Source: Undaria pinnatifida (lineage: Eukaryota > Sar > Phaeophyceae > Laminariales > Alariaceae). Taken from it: 64,000 nt of DNA. Under the pieces are notes generated by a model. The model was not told the DNA's origin, did not search any database, and saw nothing but the letters and a program-made list of their open reading frames with translations. The translations under genes were made by a program, and so were the position numbers. Numbering within the stretch: position 1 is the first letter of the stretch; each line of letters starts with the position of its first letter. Where the stretch lies: NCBI GenBank assembly GCA_012845835.1, contig JABAKD010000011.1, positions 2,596,501 to 2,660,500 on the forward strand, in the 5' to 3' direction. This document shows, piece by piece, positions 1 to 11,157 of this stretch.

Positions 1-542
1 TGGCGCCCGATGAAGAGAAGACACCGCAAGACGCACGGGAACTGTGTTTCAGGCAGCACCCGGAAGGTGGCAAGGACACACAAAATAAGTCGATAACGAC
101 GGACGAACAAAGGAAGTCGACAACAGCGAAAACAACCACTTCATCGACTTGAACGCCAAGAAAAGCAACAACAACTTCAATACTGGACAGAGAACAAAGC
201 CTGCCACCATAAGAAACAAGCAACCGCGAAGATGCGCGAACTGCGCGCTCGACACTGTGCGAAAAGATGCTGAACAAAAAGTACAAAAAACGGTCGTCGA
301 GTACGTGCACGAACGAAAGAAGGCGTTACGTACTGCGAAAATAAGAACTCACAAGATGTCTAAGATGGCGACATACATCCTGCGGCTCGAAAACAGCCCT
401 CCGAACACACTTGCGTGGACAACGTACAAGGAACGAATAGAATAGTTGTACACTAAGTACCAATATGCGCCAGACGCTCCCCCCCCCCAACAAAGTAAAC
501 GAACTCCAATCAGACCCGAGGCGGTATACCAGATATGCATTA
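1..542. other. A-rich sequence without recognised gene
   Basis: No coding family is recognisable here. An open frame at 149-445 on the plus strand is Lys/Asn-rich and shows no motif. The window opens with TGGCGCCC, the sequence of a retroelement primer-binding site complementary to a tRNA-Lys 3' end, followed by A-rich sequence. This could be the leader just inside a left LTR lying outside the window, but eight bases at a window edge are weak evidence. Confidence 0.3.
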
Positions 543-1302
543 GGCCATTTCTTATGCAGTCGGATTCCGCCAGTCGAAAACGGCCCTTTTCGACTGGACT
601 TTTTTTCAACTGGATTCTTCTGGTCCTTCTTATCGTCATTCGAGTCGATTTTATAGTTTTTGTGCTCTTCCTAGAGGCGGTCGGTGTGAGGGAGTACTGC
701 TGTACAGCAGTCGAAATCGGTTGGCAGCTCTGTGCTTCGCGCTTTCTCCGCGAGCAACGGCTCGGCGAACCCTCGTCCCAGCGAGTTGGTGGCTTTGGGC
801 TTAGCCGAAAGCCGCCAAAGCTACGTTCGTGGAGTTGCACTCAGCCGAGAGCCGCCAAAGCTACAGCAGCCGCAGCCGTTGTCGGCAGCATGGGATCGAG
901 ACCGCGCGCTGCTGCCGTCGTGTGATACACGCTGCTGGCGAGCAAAACTAGGAATGCGCCACGCTGACTTGCTGCGAGAAGCAACAGCTGGGATAGCCAA
1001 GCCAGCGTCAGCGCCTTGTATGATACTGCAGTGTGGTACTTGGTATGGGTGTGTGTTTGGTGGTGGGATGAGCGATGCGATCGGTTCAAAAAACACGTGT
1101 AAAACTTTTTCGACTGAGTTTTTCGAGTGGAGGATTCAGTCGAAAAAGTCGAGTTTTTCGACTGGACCCGCCAGTCGGAATTCTCAGCCGAAAAAAGTTG
1201 AGTCGAAAAAGCCCTTTTTCGACTGCGTAAGAAAGCCTGAGTGGGGCTTCAGTCGAAAAAGGCCGTTTTCGACTGACAAATCCGACTGCATAAGAAATGG
1301 CC
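543..1302. mobile_element. Non-autonomous PIF/Harbinger-like DNA transposon
   Basis: A 760-bp element with terminal inverted repeats. The left end reads GGCCATTTCTTATGCAGTCG and the right end is its reverse complement. The inverted similarity continues inward through motifs of the type CAGTCGAAAA and TTTTCGACTG, which also recur inside the element. It is flanked by a 3-bp direct repeat TTA at 540-542 and 1303-1305. A TTA target site and termini starting GGCC are typical of the PIF/Harbinger superfamily. No transposase is encoded, so it would depend on a helper element. Confidence 0.75.
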
Positions 1303-1320
1303 TTAACAATAACTTACGCT

Positions 1321-1722
1321 GAGAGAGCAAGACGACGGGGACTCTTTCCCTGCCACGACCGATAGCGGTATTAAACAGCAATACCGCACAGCCTTCTGCG
1401 CGTTGAAACATACGTGTAGCAGTTACAAACCGGCCATTTATATGGATAGCGGGTTGTCGTTCGATGCTCTTCGGAAGTGTATGGGTGGGAGGATTTGGCC
1501 CTTGCGGTTGGAAGTGGCAAGGTTAGGGGTGGGAAAGGGTAGTGTTTTGGGGGAGGGGGTGAGGCGGACAGGGTCACAGAGAGAGCAAGACGGCGGGGAC
1601 GCTTTCCCTGACACGACCGATACCAGTATTAGGCAGCAATACCGCACAGCCTTCTGCGCGTTGAAACATACGCGTAGCAGTTACAAACCAGCCATTAATA
1701 TGGACAGCGGATTGTCGATCGA
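1321..1722 (+). repeat. Two direct copies of a ~145-bp unit
   Basis: Sequence at 1321-1465, beginning GAGAGAGCAAGACGACGGGG, recurs at 1578-1722 with roughly ten percent differences. A GC-rich spacer of about 110 bp separates the copies. Both hold the same GCAATACCGCACAGCCTTCT block. No protein is recognised. The pair lies just upstream of the first recognised exon of the D27-like gene, so it may be intron or 5' flanking sequence of that gene. Confidence 0.7.
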
Positions 1723-1836
1723 CACCTTTTTGTGTGAACCTCTTTCACCTACGCGTGTCAACATGCTATCTGTCGGAGAATTGGCGTACTATGTGCCACG
1801 CCCATGCCCCCTCCTCTCTCCCGAACGAGTTGGCAG

Positions 1837-4800
1837 GTAATCAGGGGACGAGCTGGACCGGCGGACTCAACTCCCGTCTACGACGACACGGGACTGTTAG
1901 ATCGCATCTTGCTGGGCCTTTTTAGGAGCAAGCTTGCGGATGAGGTCGGGGGCGATACGTTCGAGCCGGGGTACGACGGGCTGATGCAGATGATCCGCGT
2001 GCTGAACGAGAAATTTCCGTCGAAAAGACAGACGCAGGAGGCTTCCAGGTGCGGCGGCACCAGTTGCAAGAAAACATTTTTCTGGAGATACAGTGTTACG
2101 ACTGAAATGCAGCGCCAATGATATGCGTTCGCATGCGGTTCCCTATCGGCGACGTACAAGAAGAGCGTTTTGCGAGAGATACCGCTCTGTTCGGAAGGGG
2201 AGAACCGCTTTATATTGGTGTTAATAACAAACCGGTACCTATGCTTCGTGAAAGCCTGGTGTATACTTGTGTAAGTTTAATGCAGTGCCAATGGTATGCG
2301 TTGTTGCTGTTCACCGGTGTCCTGCTTATTTAAGTCCGTGGCCAATTGATGCCATCTACACGCTGTTTGACGGAAGTACATGCGTGGAGCTGCATGATGC
2401 GTCGTACATGATACTCGTATCTATGTGGTTTGTGCTCAGAATTACCCGCTCGCTGCTCGTAGTGGCGTACGTAACCTTTTCCCGCTGCAAGTATGATCAG
2501 GGTAAATTTAAAGTTTTTTATCCTCTTAACGCGGGTGCAGTATTCGGATCTTGCTCTATATTAGAGCGATGCGCGCCCTACGTACGCCCTCCGATCCTTA
2601 CCCCACGCTTGCCTCTCCCACCTCCGTTATTTGCCGCAGACGAGTGCTGAAGTCTCTCTTCCCCTCGTGGCTTCCTGCACGCTTCGCGGTCATGTTCTCG
2701 AAGCCGTTTCCCGCGTTTTCGTCGCGCATGAACGCCTGGGTCACGCTCATCGCGTCTCAGTGGTTGATGGGGCCGTCGCAGCTCAACGACGTCGAGGTAA
2801 AAACCCCCCAAAAAAGCATGCACGAAAAAAGGAACAAAAGCCACAACAACCAAAGAAAAGTACAACGAGCAGTTGTTGTAGTTGTTGGTGCTTTCAAATT
2901 ACATCATGGCCATAATCTGATAGCTTGTGGTCACAAGTCAAGGGAGGCTCCATAGTAAGTTGCCGTGACTGGCAGTGTCAGTTATGTCGGCATTCACTCG
3001 TATTCTGCCGGTCGGAGGTGTAAACGTTAACAGCCCTTTTTTACATTTCCATACCTAGTACTTGTATATCACAAGTATCTGTGTCCACCCGTATTTGGGG
3101 ATAGACTGCTCGAACTCACAGTGGGAAGAGTTGGATTGTTTTGTTTGCAAGAACACGAGAGTTAAAAGGAGGTGTCCCGCGGCGGCAGCGATGCCAACAA
3201 AATAGACAGCGAGCACTACAGGCTACGCAGCATCGCTGTTTTCCGTGGGGAAGGCCATGGAAAACAGGGACGGGGCGTTCCTGCTTCTGATGCTCTCGGT
3301 CCGGAATCGGAAGCGCACTCTCGCGGAGGCGAACGCCTCGTGACCGTGGAAGGCAAGGGGTACCCCTAAAATGTACAACACCTTGTGAACAAATCCGTGC
3401 AACACCTTTTGGTTAATATCTGTCTTGAACGCCGACCCAGACCCAACCCGACCCAACCTAACCCCAACCCTTCGGGGGGCTGCAGGTCGCAGGGGCGGTT
3501 GCGCGGCTCCGCCGCGTGTTTAGCTGTCGTTTTCCCAAAATCCGCGGGCGGCCGACATGGCAGCCTTAGCCAACCAGACAGAGGTGTTGCATGACTAACT
3601 GTTACTGCTTTAATAAGGTAGATCAAACCGGTACCCTACTATTGATACTACCTAATAAAGCATCACTTAATGAGAGGCTATTAGTACATCAAAGTGTGCA
3701 GATAATTATTGGTATGTTAATTGGTTATTTTTTTACATAATTGGTAACATGATACAATGTCATCTTATATTAAGTTTTTGATTTATGAAACTTACTAAGG
3801 ACGGGCGATCGATATAGTCCGCAGCTTGCTAAGATGAGTATCGACCCTAAATTCGTCGCACTCACGGCTGACGTCGTTAGAACATATTTATAAAATGTGC
3901 AAGCGTGTTGTACATGGGACTTCTCGATGACAAGGTTCTCCTGCTTGACCCGCGAGGCGTTTTTTCTCTTCTTTCTCGGCAGATTGATGACGGGTCTGTC
4001 GGCGTCGGTCACGGGCTGCTAGTGGAGCGCTGCAGATTTCTCGAGGCGGCAGGGTGCGCGTCCATCTGCATGAACACGTGCAAGGCGAGTAATTAGAAGT
4101 TCTTTCGTCATGAATATGAATGCGTCTTACCTTTTTACCCCCCCCCTCCAACCGCTCTTAGCTTTCAACTTGTGTTGCACGCTGGTGTTTTCCTTGCGGA
4201 CACGTGGAAGGCGAACAGTTACTTTGCTAATATGAGCTCTCTTTGCGCCCCCCCCCCTCAACTGCTCTGCGCTGTCAATTTGTGTTGCAGAATCTCGTTT
4301 TTGTTCTTAAAGTGCGTCCCTTCCCCGCGTGCCGCCCGGCCATTCGTCGCCCGGCACGTTGGAAACGTTGTTGCTTTTTTCTCCGCACAGGGGACGTAAG
4401 ATTTATTTCGAGGGCGCTACCAAGTATCGAGCGTATTTTGCAACTGTTGAAGCTCTTCATTTACCCATGTGAACCCGTGTATATGTTTGTTTCTTCTTGG
4501 TTTTCCGCTTTCGCCGTTCAGGTTCCTACGGAAGAATTCTTCGCGAAAGATATGGGGCTTGCGTTGGAGATGACTCCGAATTACGAAGACTTCAGTTGTC
4601 AGGTGCCCGTAAATGTTGTTCGATACTTTCGTTGATGAATACTCGTTGTACAGCGGCAGTCGCCGTCACGGGAAGGCCCTTTTGCTGTTTATCTCGTACC
4701 AGGTACTATGTGTACCGGTGGTTATCACTCAAACCCGCTCTCAGAATATAAAATCGCGTAGTGCTTTGCCCACCACGCCCACGGCATCGCACTCGTTTTG

Positions 4801-5240
4801 TGAATTGTGCGGCGTACGCGTGACCAGCGTAAGCCTGGCGCCACGTGGGACTCCGCGAAGAAAAAGTGCTCGTTGCAAAAAAGTGATTATGTTAAGAGAG
4901 AAAAAGAGCTTCATTTCAGAAAAAAAAAAAAGTGCAGAAAAAGTATTCCTTCAGAAAAGAAAAGAGTGGTTATTGTGTTATTGTGCAGCCTCTCCCCCCC
5001 CCCCCCCGTTGCGCTCTTTGTTTTATAACGCACCGTAACTCAACTACGTGTTGTCACCCGGATTGTGCCTTGTATGCCGTCGCTGTACCTCAGTTTTCGT
5101 TCAACAAGAGCCCGCTGGCAAGAGATATCGACGAGGTGTTCCGGGTTGCCTGCTTCGAGCAGTGTCCATCTCGCGGGTCTCTTCGGAAGGAATCAAAAGC
5201 CTCCCGATGTCACCAGATTGATATCGATGAGAGTTCGTAA
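1837..5240 (+). CDS. D27-like (DUF4033) carotenoid isomerase family protein, 5' end missing
   Basis: Five exons read in one consistent phase: 1837 (or 1845)-2048, 2640-2796, 3983-4084, 4522-4602 and 5094-5240, ending in TAA. They give about 230 residues. Family landmarks run in order: a YDD...FRSKLA...GYDGLM segment, QWLMGPSQLNDVE, ERCRFLEAAGC, CMNTCK, PTEEFFAKDMGL, and MTPNYEDFSCQ. These match DUF4033, the family of DWARF27, an iron-containing isomerase acting on all-trans/9-cis-beta-carotene in plastids. The conserved cysteines of the RCRFLE-C-C-C block and SCQ are present. The start is not resolved: acceptor-like AGs occur at 1836 and 1844, and plastid proteins of this family need a targeting presequence, so at least one upstream exon is expected. 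The third intron (4085-4521) begins with GC instead of GT. Substrate cannot be assigned, because algal DUF4033 members are several and mostly uncharacterised. Confidence 0.88.
3803..3897 (+). repeat. Short dispersed element, GCAGCTTGCAAAGATGAG family
   Basis: A ~95-bp unit with consensus parts ACGGGCG, GCAGCTTGCAAAGATGAG, TCGACC, GAACTCACAGCTGACG and a T/A-rich end TTTATAAAAT. It lies in the second intron of the D27-like gene. Related copies occur at 21655-21755 and 21780-21880 on the plus strand and at 21388-21482, 26113-26205 and 50922-51015 on the minus strand. A sister group with TTTCGACAAAAT is found at 7.8, 9.5, 10.2, 10.7 and 43.7 kb. Confidence 0.7.
4074..4295 (+). repeat. Tandem duplication of exon-3 end, GC donor and intron start
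   Basis: The end of the third D27-like exon (ACACGTGCAAG, then GCGAGT) and the following ~110 bases of intron are repeated from about 4200: ACACGTGGAAG followed by GCGAAC, then again a C-run and a CAACTTGTGTTGCA-like block. The second copy is in the intron and is not needed for the protein. It is one of several exon-edge duplications in this window. Confidence 0.65.
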
Positions 5241-7194
5241 AGGCTAGAGGCATGGGCGGGCGGGTAACCCGGAGAAATGATGTCTTGATGTTTTCGGCGG
5301 GAACGAGTGTACAGGAGAAGGGTGTTCTTGCCTGTAGCCTCTGGCGCCACTCGTGCTATGTGATAGAGAAAACGTGTTCGGAAAATAGCTGCATGCGATT
5401 AGGCAATATGAGACAGGGGAGAAACTGTGTTTACGTAATTATTGCGTTGGTTTTCTCTGGTTGTGCTTGATCGATCACACGTGGGTATTGTTGGTTTAAT
5501 AGATTGTTCTCGCCTTGCCATGATGTGTTTGCCTGAAGAGGCGGTGGGCTCCTTATTTCGAGAGGAAGTAACGCCTTCCTGACAGACAGAGGGGGTACGG
5601 GGTTACCAAAACACATTGGCGATGTAAAATCGCGGCTGAAACCGCTGCAGGTGGATGAGTTAGAGGAGATTGGGTGAGGCGATTATTGTGTTTTGGGTGT
5701 AGAGGTCGAGGATAATGCCTATCTACACTTTTGGGTATCTCCTGACAGAAGGGGCGACGGGTCCTCTCACAGAGAGGCAGTATCACCTTCCTAACAAATA
5801 GAGGAGACTCGGAGATACCAGAGCACATTTGTGACGTAACATCGCTGCTAAAATCTCTGCATGAAGACTGCCTATCCATATAGTTTGTCTGGATATCTGT
5901 GGCGCGCTATGTACCGGCATATATTGCCAGAGCAATGAGTACTTGTCAGCAGCCATTGGTGGAACCCGTATGGCCGCGTGGGAAACAAATTGGGCATCGT
6001 ATGAATTATACAAGCATTTAAAGATCTTTTTTTTTGTTGGTAGTTAGTGACGTATGAGCATATCAGCAGGGTGGCATTGTACAGCTTATCCTTGCGGAAC
6101 GGTAGGTCACATCATGTATTACACCAATGGAAATGCTTCATCTATTAATAGGGAACAGTGTGCGATGTACCAATCGCTGCGTCTCTAGAGCGCTATTGCG
6201 ATTGTGCTCGTAGGGCATTTACAACATGGTCGTTCACCATCGCTTTGCGCACGCTTGTATACGCCAGGCCCTCTGAGGGAGTGATCCATGTTTCTGTATA
6301 TCGCTGTTTCGAGGCAAATCTGTTTATTCAGGGCCAGTAAATCGATATGACGACTAACGGCACTCTTGCCCCTCCGTCAAGGAACTCCACGCACTAAAAA
6401 TAGTACAAGACGTCTACGGAGGCCTTGACGGACCTAAACTAGACCGTCAACTGACATACTCAATGGCTGCTAGTAGAGTACGTCACGGGTGGACATACCC
6501 CCCTCCTCCTGGTCACAAGTTTAAGGTCGAGTCGGTCCTGTGTCGGTTGTTAGCTTGACAACGTGCCCTCGGCGTTAGTATGACGGTATGCGTCTCGACG
6601 TTGACGTTGTGGCCACGGATGGGGGGGCGTACTCATGTGTTATCTGCCTTCTTAGTCATTTGACCGTTGATCACGGATCCCTGTCGAGACGGGTCAGGGG
6701 GGGTATGGAATGTCGTGTACTTGTAGTAGGGCGTCCCCGCGGGGACGCAGGAGTTGACGGCACTGGGTAGCTGTGTCTTCTCATGGTTCATTGTGTGTGT
6801 TATTTATTCATGTCCACGTTGGCTCATCGCTGCTTAGACACAACAAGCAGGCAATACTTTACCATAGTGCGCAGTAACAACGAGAGGAAGGCGACAGTGC
6901 GTGGAGCACGTACGTGTCACCAATATTCTCGCCCTCCTTTGATAGCCTTTGACGTACCAGGTAACATACTCTATAAACCCATTACACGATTAAGTGTGAC
7001 ATCTGCTATGACCGAGTTTCACTCCAACCATGAACTATGACAATCAAATCTATTATTAATACTTTACCAATCAACGTATTTAGAGCACTCTTCAACCTGC
7101 TATTAATACAAGAGTGAACAAGCTCGTTATTTCATCATGTTTGTTTATGGTTTTTGACATTCACGCTACATTGGTTGTCAGATGGCAAATTAAA
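5241..7194. other. Intergenic, no gene recognised
   Basis: Downstream of the D27-like stop codon there is no frame with a recognisable motif. Two diverged direct copies of a ~120-bp unit lie at about 5540-5655 and 5755-5870, sharing GCCTTCCTGACAGACAGAGG-like and ATCGCTGCTAAA-like blocks. A 70-bp block at 6625-6700, starting GGGGCGTACTCAT, recurs at 49193-49260. The rest is unremarkable AT-balanced sequence. Confidence 0.5.
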
Positions 7195-7556
<362 letters not shown>

Positions 7557-7724
7557 GCTAACATATTTTTCACGTCAGTCGCACCCCCGACATTATTTTT
7601 TAAGATGTTTCGAAGGGCCTCGCGCTCGGCATTTATTTTGCAAAACACCTCGTTCATGCTTCTTGTTGCTGAAATTGGTAATATCCTGATCCAACTGTTC
7701 AGACCCGGTATGTTGTATCATACA

Positions 7725-7868
7725 ATATTGTCACCGACCTATATCCTTAATAAGGACACACAACCCGTAATACGCGCGATCGGAGTATCACACACAGCTT
7801 GCAAAGATGAGTTTCGACAAAATATTCGATCTCACAGCTGGTGGAGTGTATTTCATTTTTTATAATAT
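7725..7868 (+). repeat. Copy of the ~325-bp dispersed element (3' part)
   Basis: The sequence from GACCTATATCCTTAATAAGG through CGATCGGAGTATCACACACA, GCTTGCAAAGATGAGTTTCG and CTCACAGCTG to a T-rich end matches the 3' half of the element seen complete at 10020-10345 and 43480-43805. Confidence 0.75.
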
Positions 7869-8212
7869 TATAATGTGGAGTGAGAAGCGGTAGTAAAAAT
7901 CAAGTGCGCTGCTCGATAACCTGTTCCTGGCCGTCGGTATACTGAACAATCTTCGGGCCGCGTCTTCTCTGTATCAGGTGTGTGCGGAATTTTATTTGTC
8001 GTTTTCAGGCAAGCGGTTGCGCTGACATATACTACCTGGCTTGATGTAAAGGAAAGGAACATCACTCAGCGATCATCTACTATACGCTAGGGCATGTTTT
8101 CATGAGCACCACTTACTACAAGAGCACCAGACATGGACGCGACATCTACAGGACCACAACATCTTCGGCGACAGTGGGGAGAAAACAGGGCGTATAATCG
8201 TACACTACTAGT

Positions 8213-8830
8213 TAATAACAATGTGAAAAAGAAGAACAGGCAGTTATGTTAACACTGCGGTAGACCACACTACCAACCTATTACGCAGGGTATTTCGTGC
8301 CGTTTGCACGATCGCCTGACAACCTCTACCAAACGCAGTAGTACATGCTAACAAGTAAAGTCACCCTCGCGTTCAATAGTGGTGACATGCATGCCCACGT
8401 TACCTCGCTTGGTGTATTTGTAAGATGTACCTCTGTCTTAGAGTTGGCGACCTCAGAGCCCCACATCGGCACGGCAAAAATCATAGGCGTAAAAACGTAT
8501 ATGTGAGACAATAATAATGTGAAAAGGAGGTAAGACAGATATATATATGTTGAAATTGCGGTAAACCGCACTACCAACTTATCACGTAAGGTGTTCCGTA
8601 CATACCGTCTGCATGATCGCCTCCCAACCTATGCCAAGCGAAGTGTGACTAACGAAGTAACGTAATTGAGCGCGTGTACACTAAGCGTTCCTATCAAAAC
8701 ACTAACGATTCGCATTTATTTCTCCCTTTCGTTCTCAATGGCGGTGACATTGCATGATGACCACATCACCTCGCCTGTTGTATTTGGCAATATGTATCTC
8801 TTTCTTATAATTAGCGATGTCAGAAAATAA
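8213..8830 (+). repeat. Two diverged direct copies of a ~300-bp unit
   Basis: The block beginning TGTGAAAA(A/G)G at 8221 is repeated from about 8517. Shared blocks in order are GCGGTA(G/A)ACC(A/G)CACTACCAAC, GCACGATCGCCT/GCATGATCGCCT, GTTCAATAGTGGTGACAT/GTTCTCAATGGCGGTGACAT and a final ATGTA(C/T)CTCT. No coding potential is seen. Confidence 0.65.
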
Positions 8831-9039
8831 TGGTATCTACATGATTGTACCTATCGATTGAAATATTAAATATTCTATCTTTCGTTCCATGTACAATAAC
8901 AAATTGTGAAGCTTTTAACACGTTGTTTACTACACGTAAGAACTGGGTTGCATACTGCATGTAACATCAAACCTTCTAGAATAATAAACATTACCAGGCG
9001 GGTGATATAAAGGGGTGTCTTCTTGCTGTAACCGTCACA

Positions 9040-10750
9040 TTCGTCCCCTTTAAGGGTTTATAGTTTCCGCACACATATTGAAATGCCCCCGCCCCGCCCC
9101 CCCGCCCCCCGATCCCTCTTGTTCGAACGCCCCACCTGAAATCAAAATCTACCAGATTAGTAAGCACTACCAGCCAGCTGATATCATATCATTATCCATC
9201 TAGCCATCCATGCCGTAGCTCCAACTCATCTCCGCCCTCCGCCCCCCCCACCCCTTTTGTTCCCCGCCCAGTTCGTTCAAACGCCCCACTTACAATCGAA
9301 ATCAGCCAGAGTAATAAACACGTCTAAGCAATTGATATAACGTCGTTATCTTTCTAGCCATGCATGACGTAGCTTTCATTCATCCCCCCTCCCCCCCTTC
9401 AACGCCCCCTCCTTCCCCACACCCCGCACGATCGCCTAGACCCAGCACCGCGCGTATAGCAAGCCCCTACATATATGATTAATACGCGCGATCGGAGAAT
9501 CACACACAATGTTGCGAAGATCAGTGTCGACCAAATCCTTGATCTAATAGCTGGAATGTATTTTAATATTATATGTGACCTAAACCTCTTGAAAACCCTT
9601 CCCCCCCCCCCCCCCCCCCCCTTATTTATTTATTTTTCCTCGCTTTCTCTTGCTTAAACGACCCACCTACTATCGAAATCCGCCAGAGTAATAAACACTT
9701 CCACGCCCTGGATATCGCCTCGTTATCGTTTTAGAGCCGTCCATGCCGCTGCTGCAATTCCCACCCACCCCCACCCCCAACGCCCCCTCCTTCCCCACCA
9801 CCCGCACCATCGCCTAGGCCTAGCACCACGCGTATAGCAAACCCCTAAATCGATGCGACCTAAAGCCCTCCCCCCCCGCTCCCCGCCCCCCACCGGCACA
9901 TTTCCCTCCCCCTCCCCACAAGAAGGATTTATAGTTTCCACGCACAAATTGAGCTGCCCCACCCGTCCCCTCCCCCCCCTCCCCCCCCTCCCGCCCCCCT
10001 TTTGATCACAATCAGGCCCCCACGTCCTTAAAAACTCCGCCCTCCCCTCACCGGTTATTCGACTTACAATATTCACTTGATAAACTGATGCATTTCCTTC
10101 CACAGCTGTCAGATGTTGTCCCCCTCAGAAACGGGTTTTATAGTTTCCGCGCACAGACTGCCTAACATCACCCTGTTGACCCTGATAGCTACACTGTAGT
10201 TGTAAGGGGAGTCGCCGACCTATATCCTTAATGAGGACACACAACCCGTATTACGCCCGATCGGAGTATCACGCACCGCTTGCAAAGATGACTTTCGACA
10301 AAATATTCGATCTCACAGCTGGAGTGTATTTTAATTTTTATAACAATAAGACCGTCCAATCCCCCCCCCCACACCCCCTGACCCCCCCCACACCCCCTTC
10401 GAACACTCCGCCCTCTCCTCACTGACTGGTCGTACGACTTATAGGATACACTTGACAAACTGATGCATTTCCTTCCACCACCACAGCTGCCATATTTTGT
10501 CCCCCTCAAAAACGGGTTTTATAGTTTCCGCGCACAGACTGACTAACATCACCCTGTGCTGACCCTTGGGTACAAGCTAAACTAACTGTAGTTACAAGGG
10601 GACTTGCCGACCTATCTATATCCTTAATTTAATGAGGACACATAATAACCAGTAATACGCGCGATCGGAGTATCACACTCAGCTTGCAAAGATGAGTTTC
10701 GACAAAATCTTCAATCTCACAGCTGGAGTGTATTTATATTTTTATAATAA
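9040..10750. repeat. C-rich cluster of repeated dispersed-element copies
   Basis: At least four partly degraded copies of one element lie head to tail here (ends near 9575, 10345 and 10745), separated by runs of C and CCCCACC. The best copy, 10020-10345, includes CCCACGTCCTTAAAAACTCC, ACGGGTTTTATAGTTTCC, GCGCACAGACTG, ATCACCCTGTTGA and ends in the GCTTGCAAAGATGA block. A near-identical element lies 33 kb away at 43480-43805. Stretches of pure C at 9601-9620 may be unstable in assembly. Confidence 0.75.
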
Positions 10751-11157
10751 TACGATCGTCCAACAACAACTAACTGTAACAGCAGCAGCATACCTGGGAA
10801 CAGCACGCCGACGCATATCGATGGCGCTGAAATTGTCGCTGCATTACCTATCTACGAGTACTTCGTAGATTTAGATATTTGGAAACAAATGGCTATACGA
10901 CGTCGCAGCGTCAAGTGAGAGAACGCCGAACGAGGCACAAGGCAATACCATTTCTCTTCCGCCGATAGGGCCTGCCCCTGGTATCAGCGCTCAAAGACCT
11001 CCAAATGGTCCACCTAGATAGACTTGAACTTTACTGAGCGCTGAAGCCCCTGATTCCCCATTCAAAATGCCGCAGAAAAATATGGAAACCTAGCCACTGC
11101 CTGTTCCAGCCGGAAGCAGCAAAAGTTGTAGTGAATTCGGCACCTTCGTTGTAGAGG
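10751..11157. other. Upstream region of proteasome subunit gene
   Basis: No repeat or gene recognised. An in-frame TAG lies two codons before the ATG at 11158, so the first proteasome exon does not extend further upstream as a continuous frame. No clear core promoter element is visible. Confidence 0.4.
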
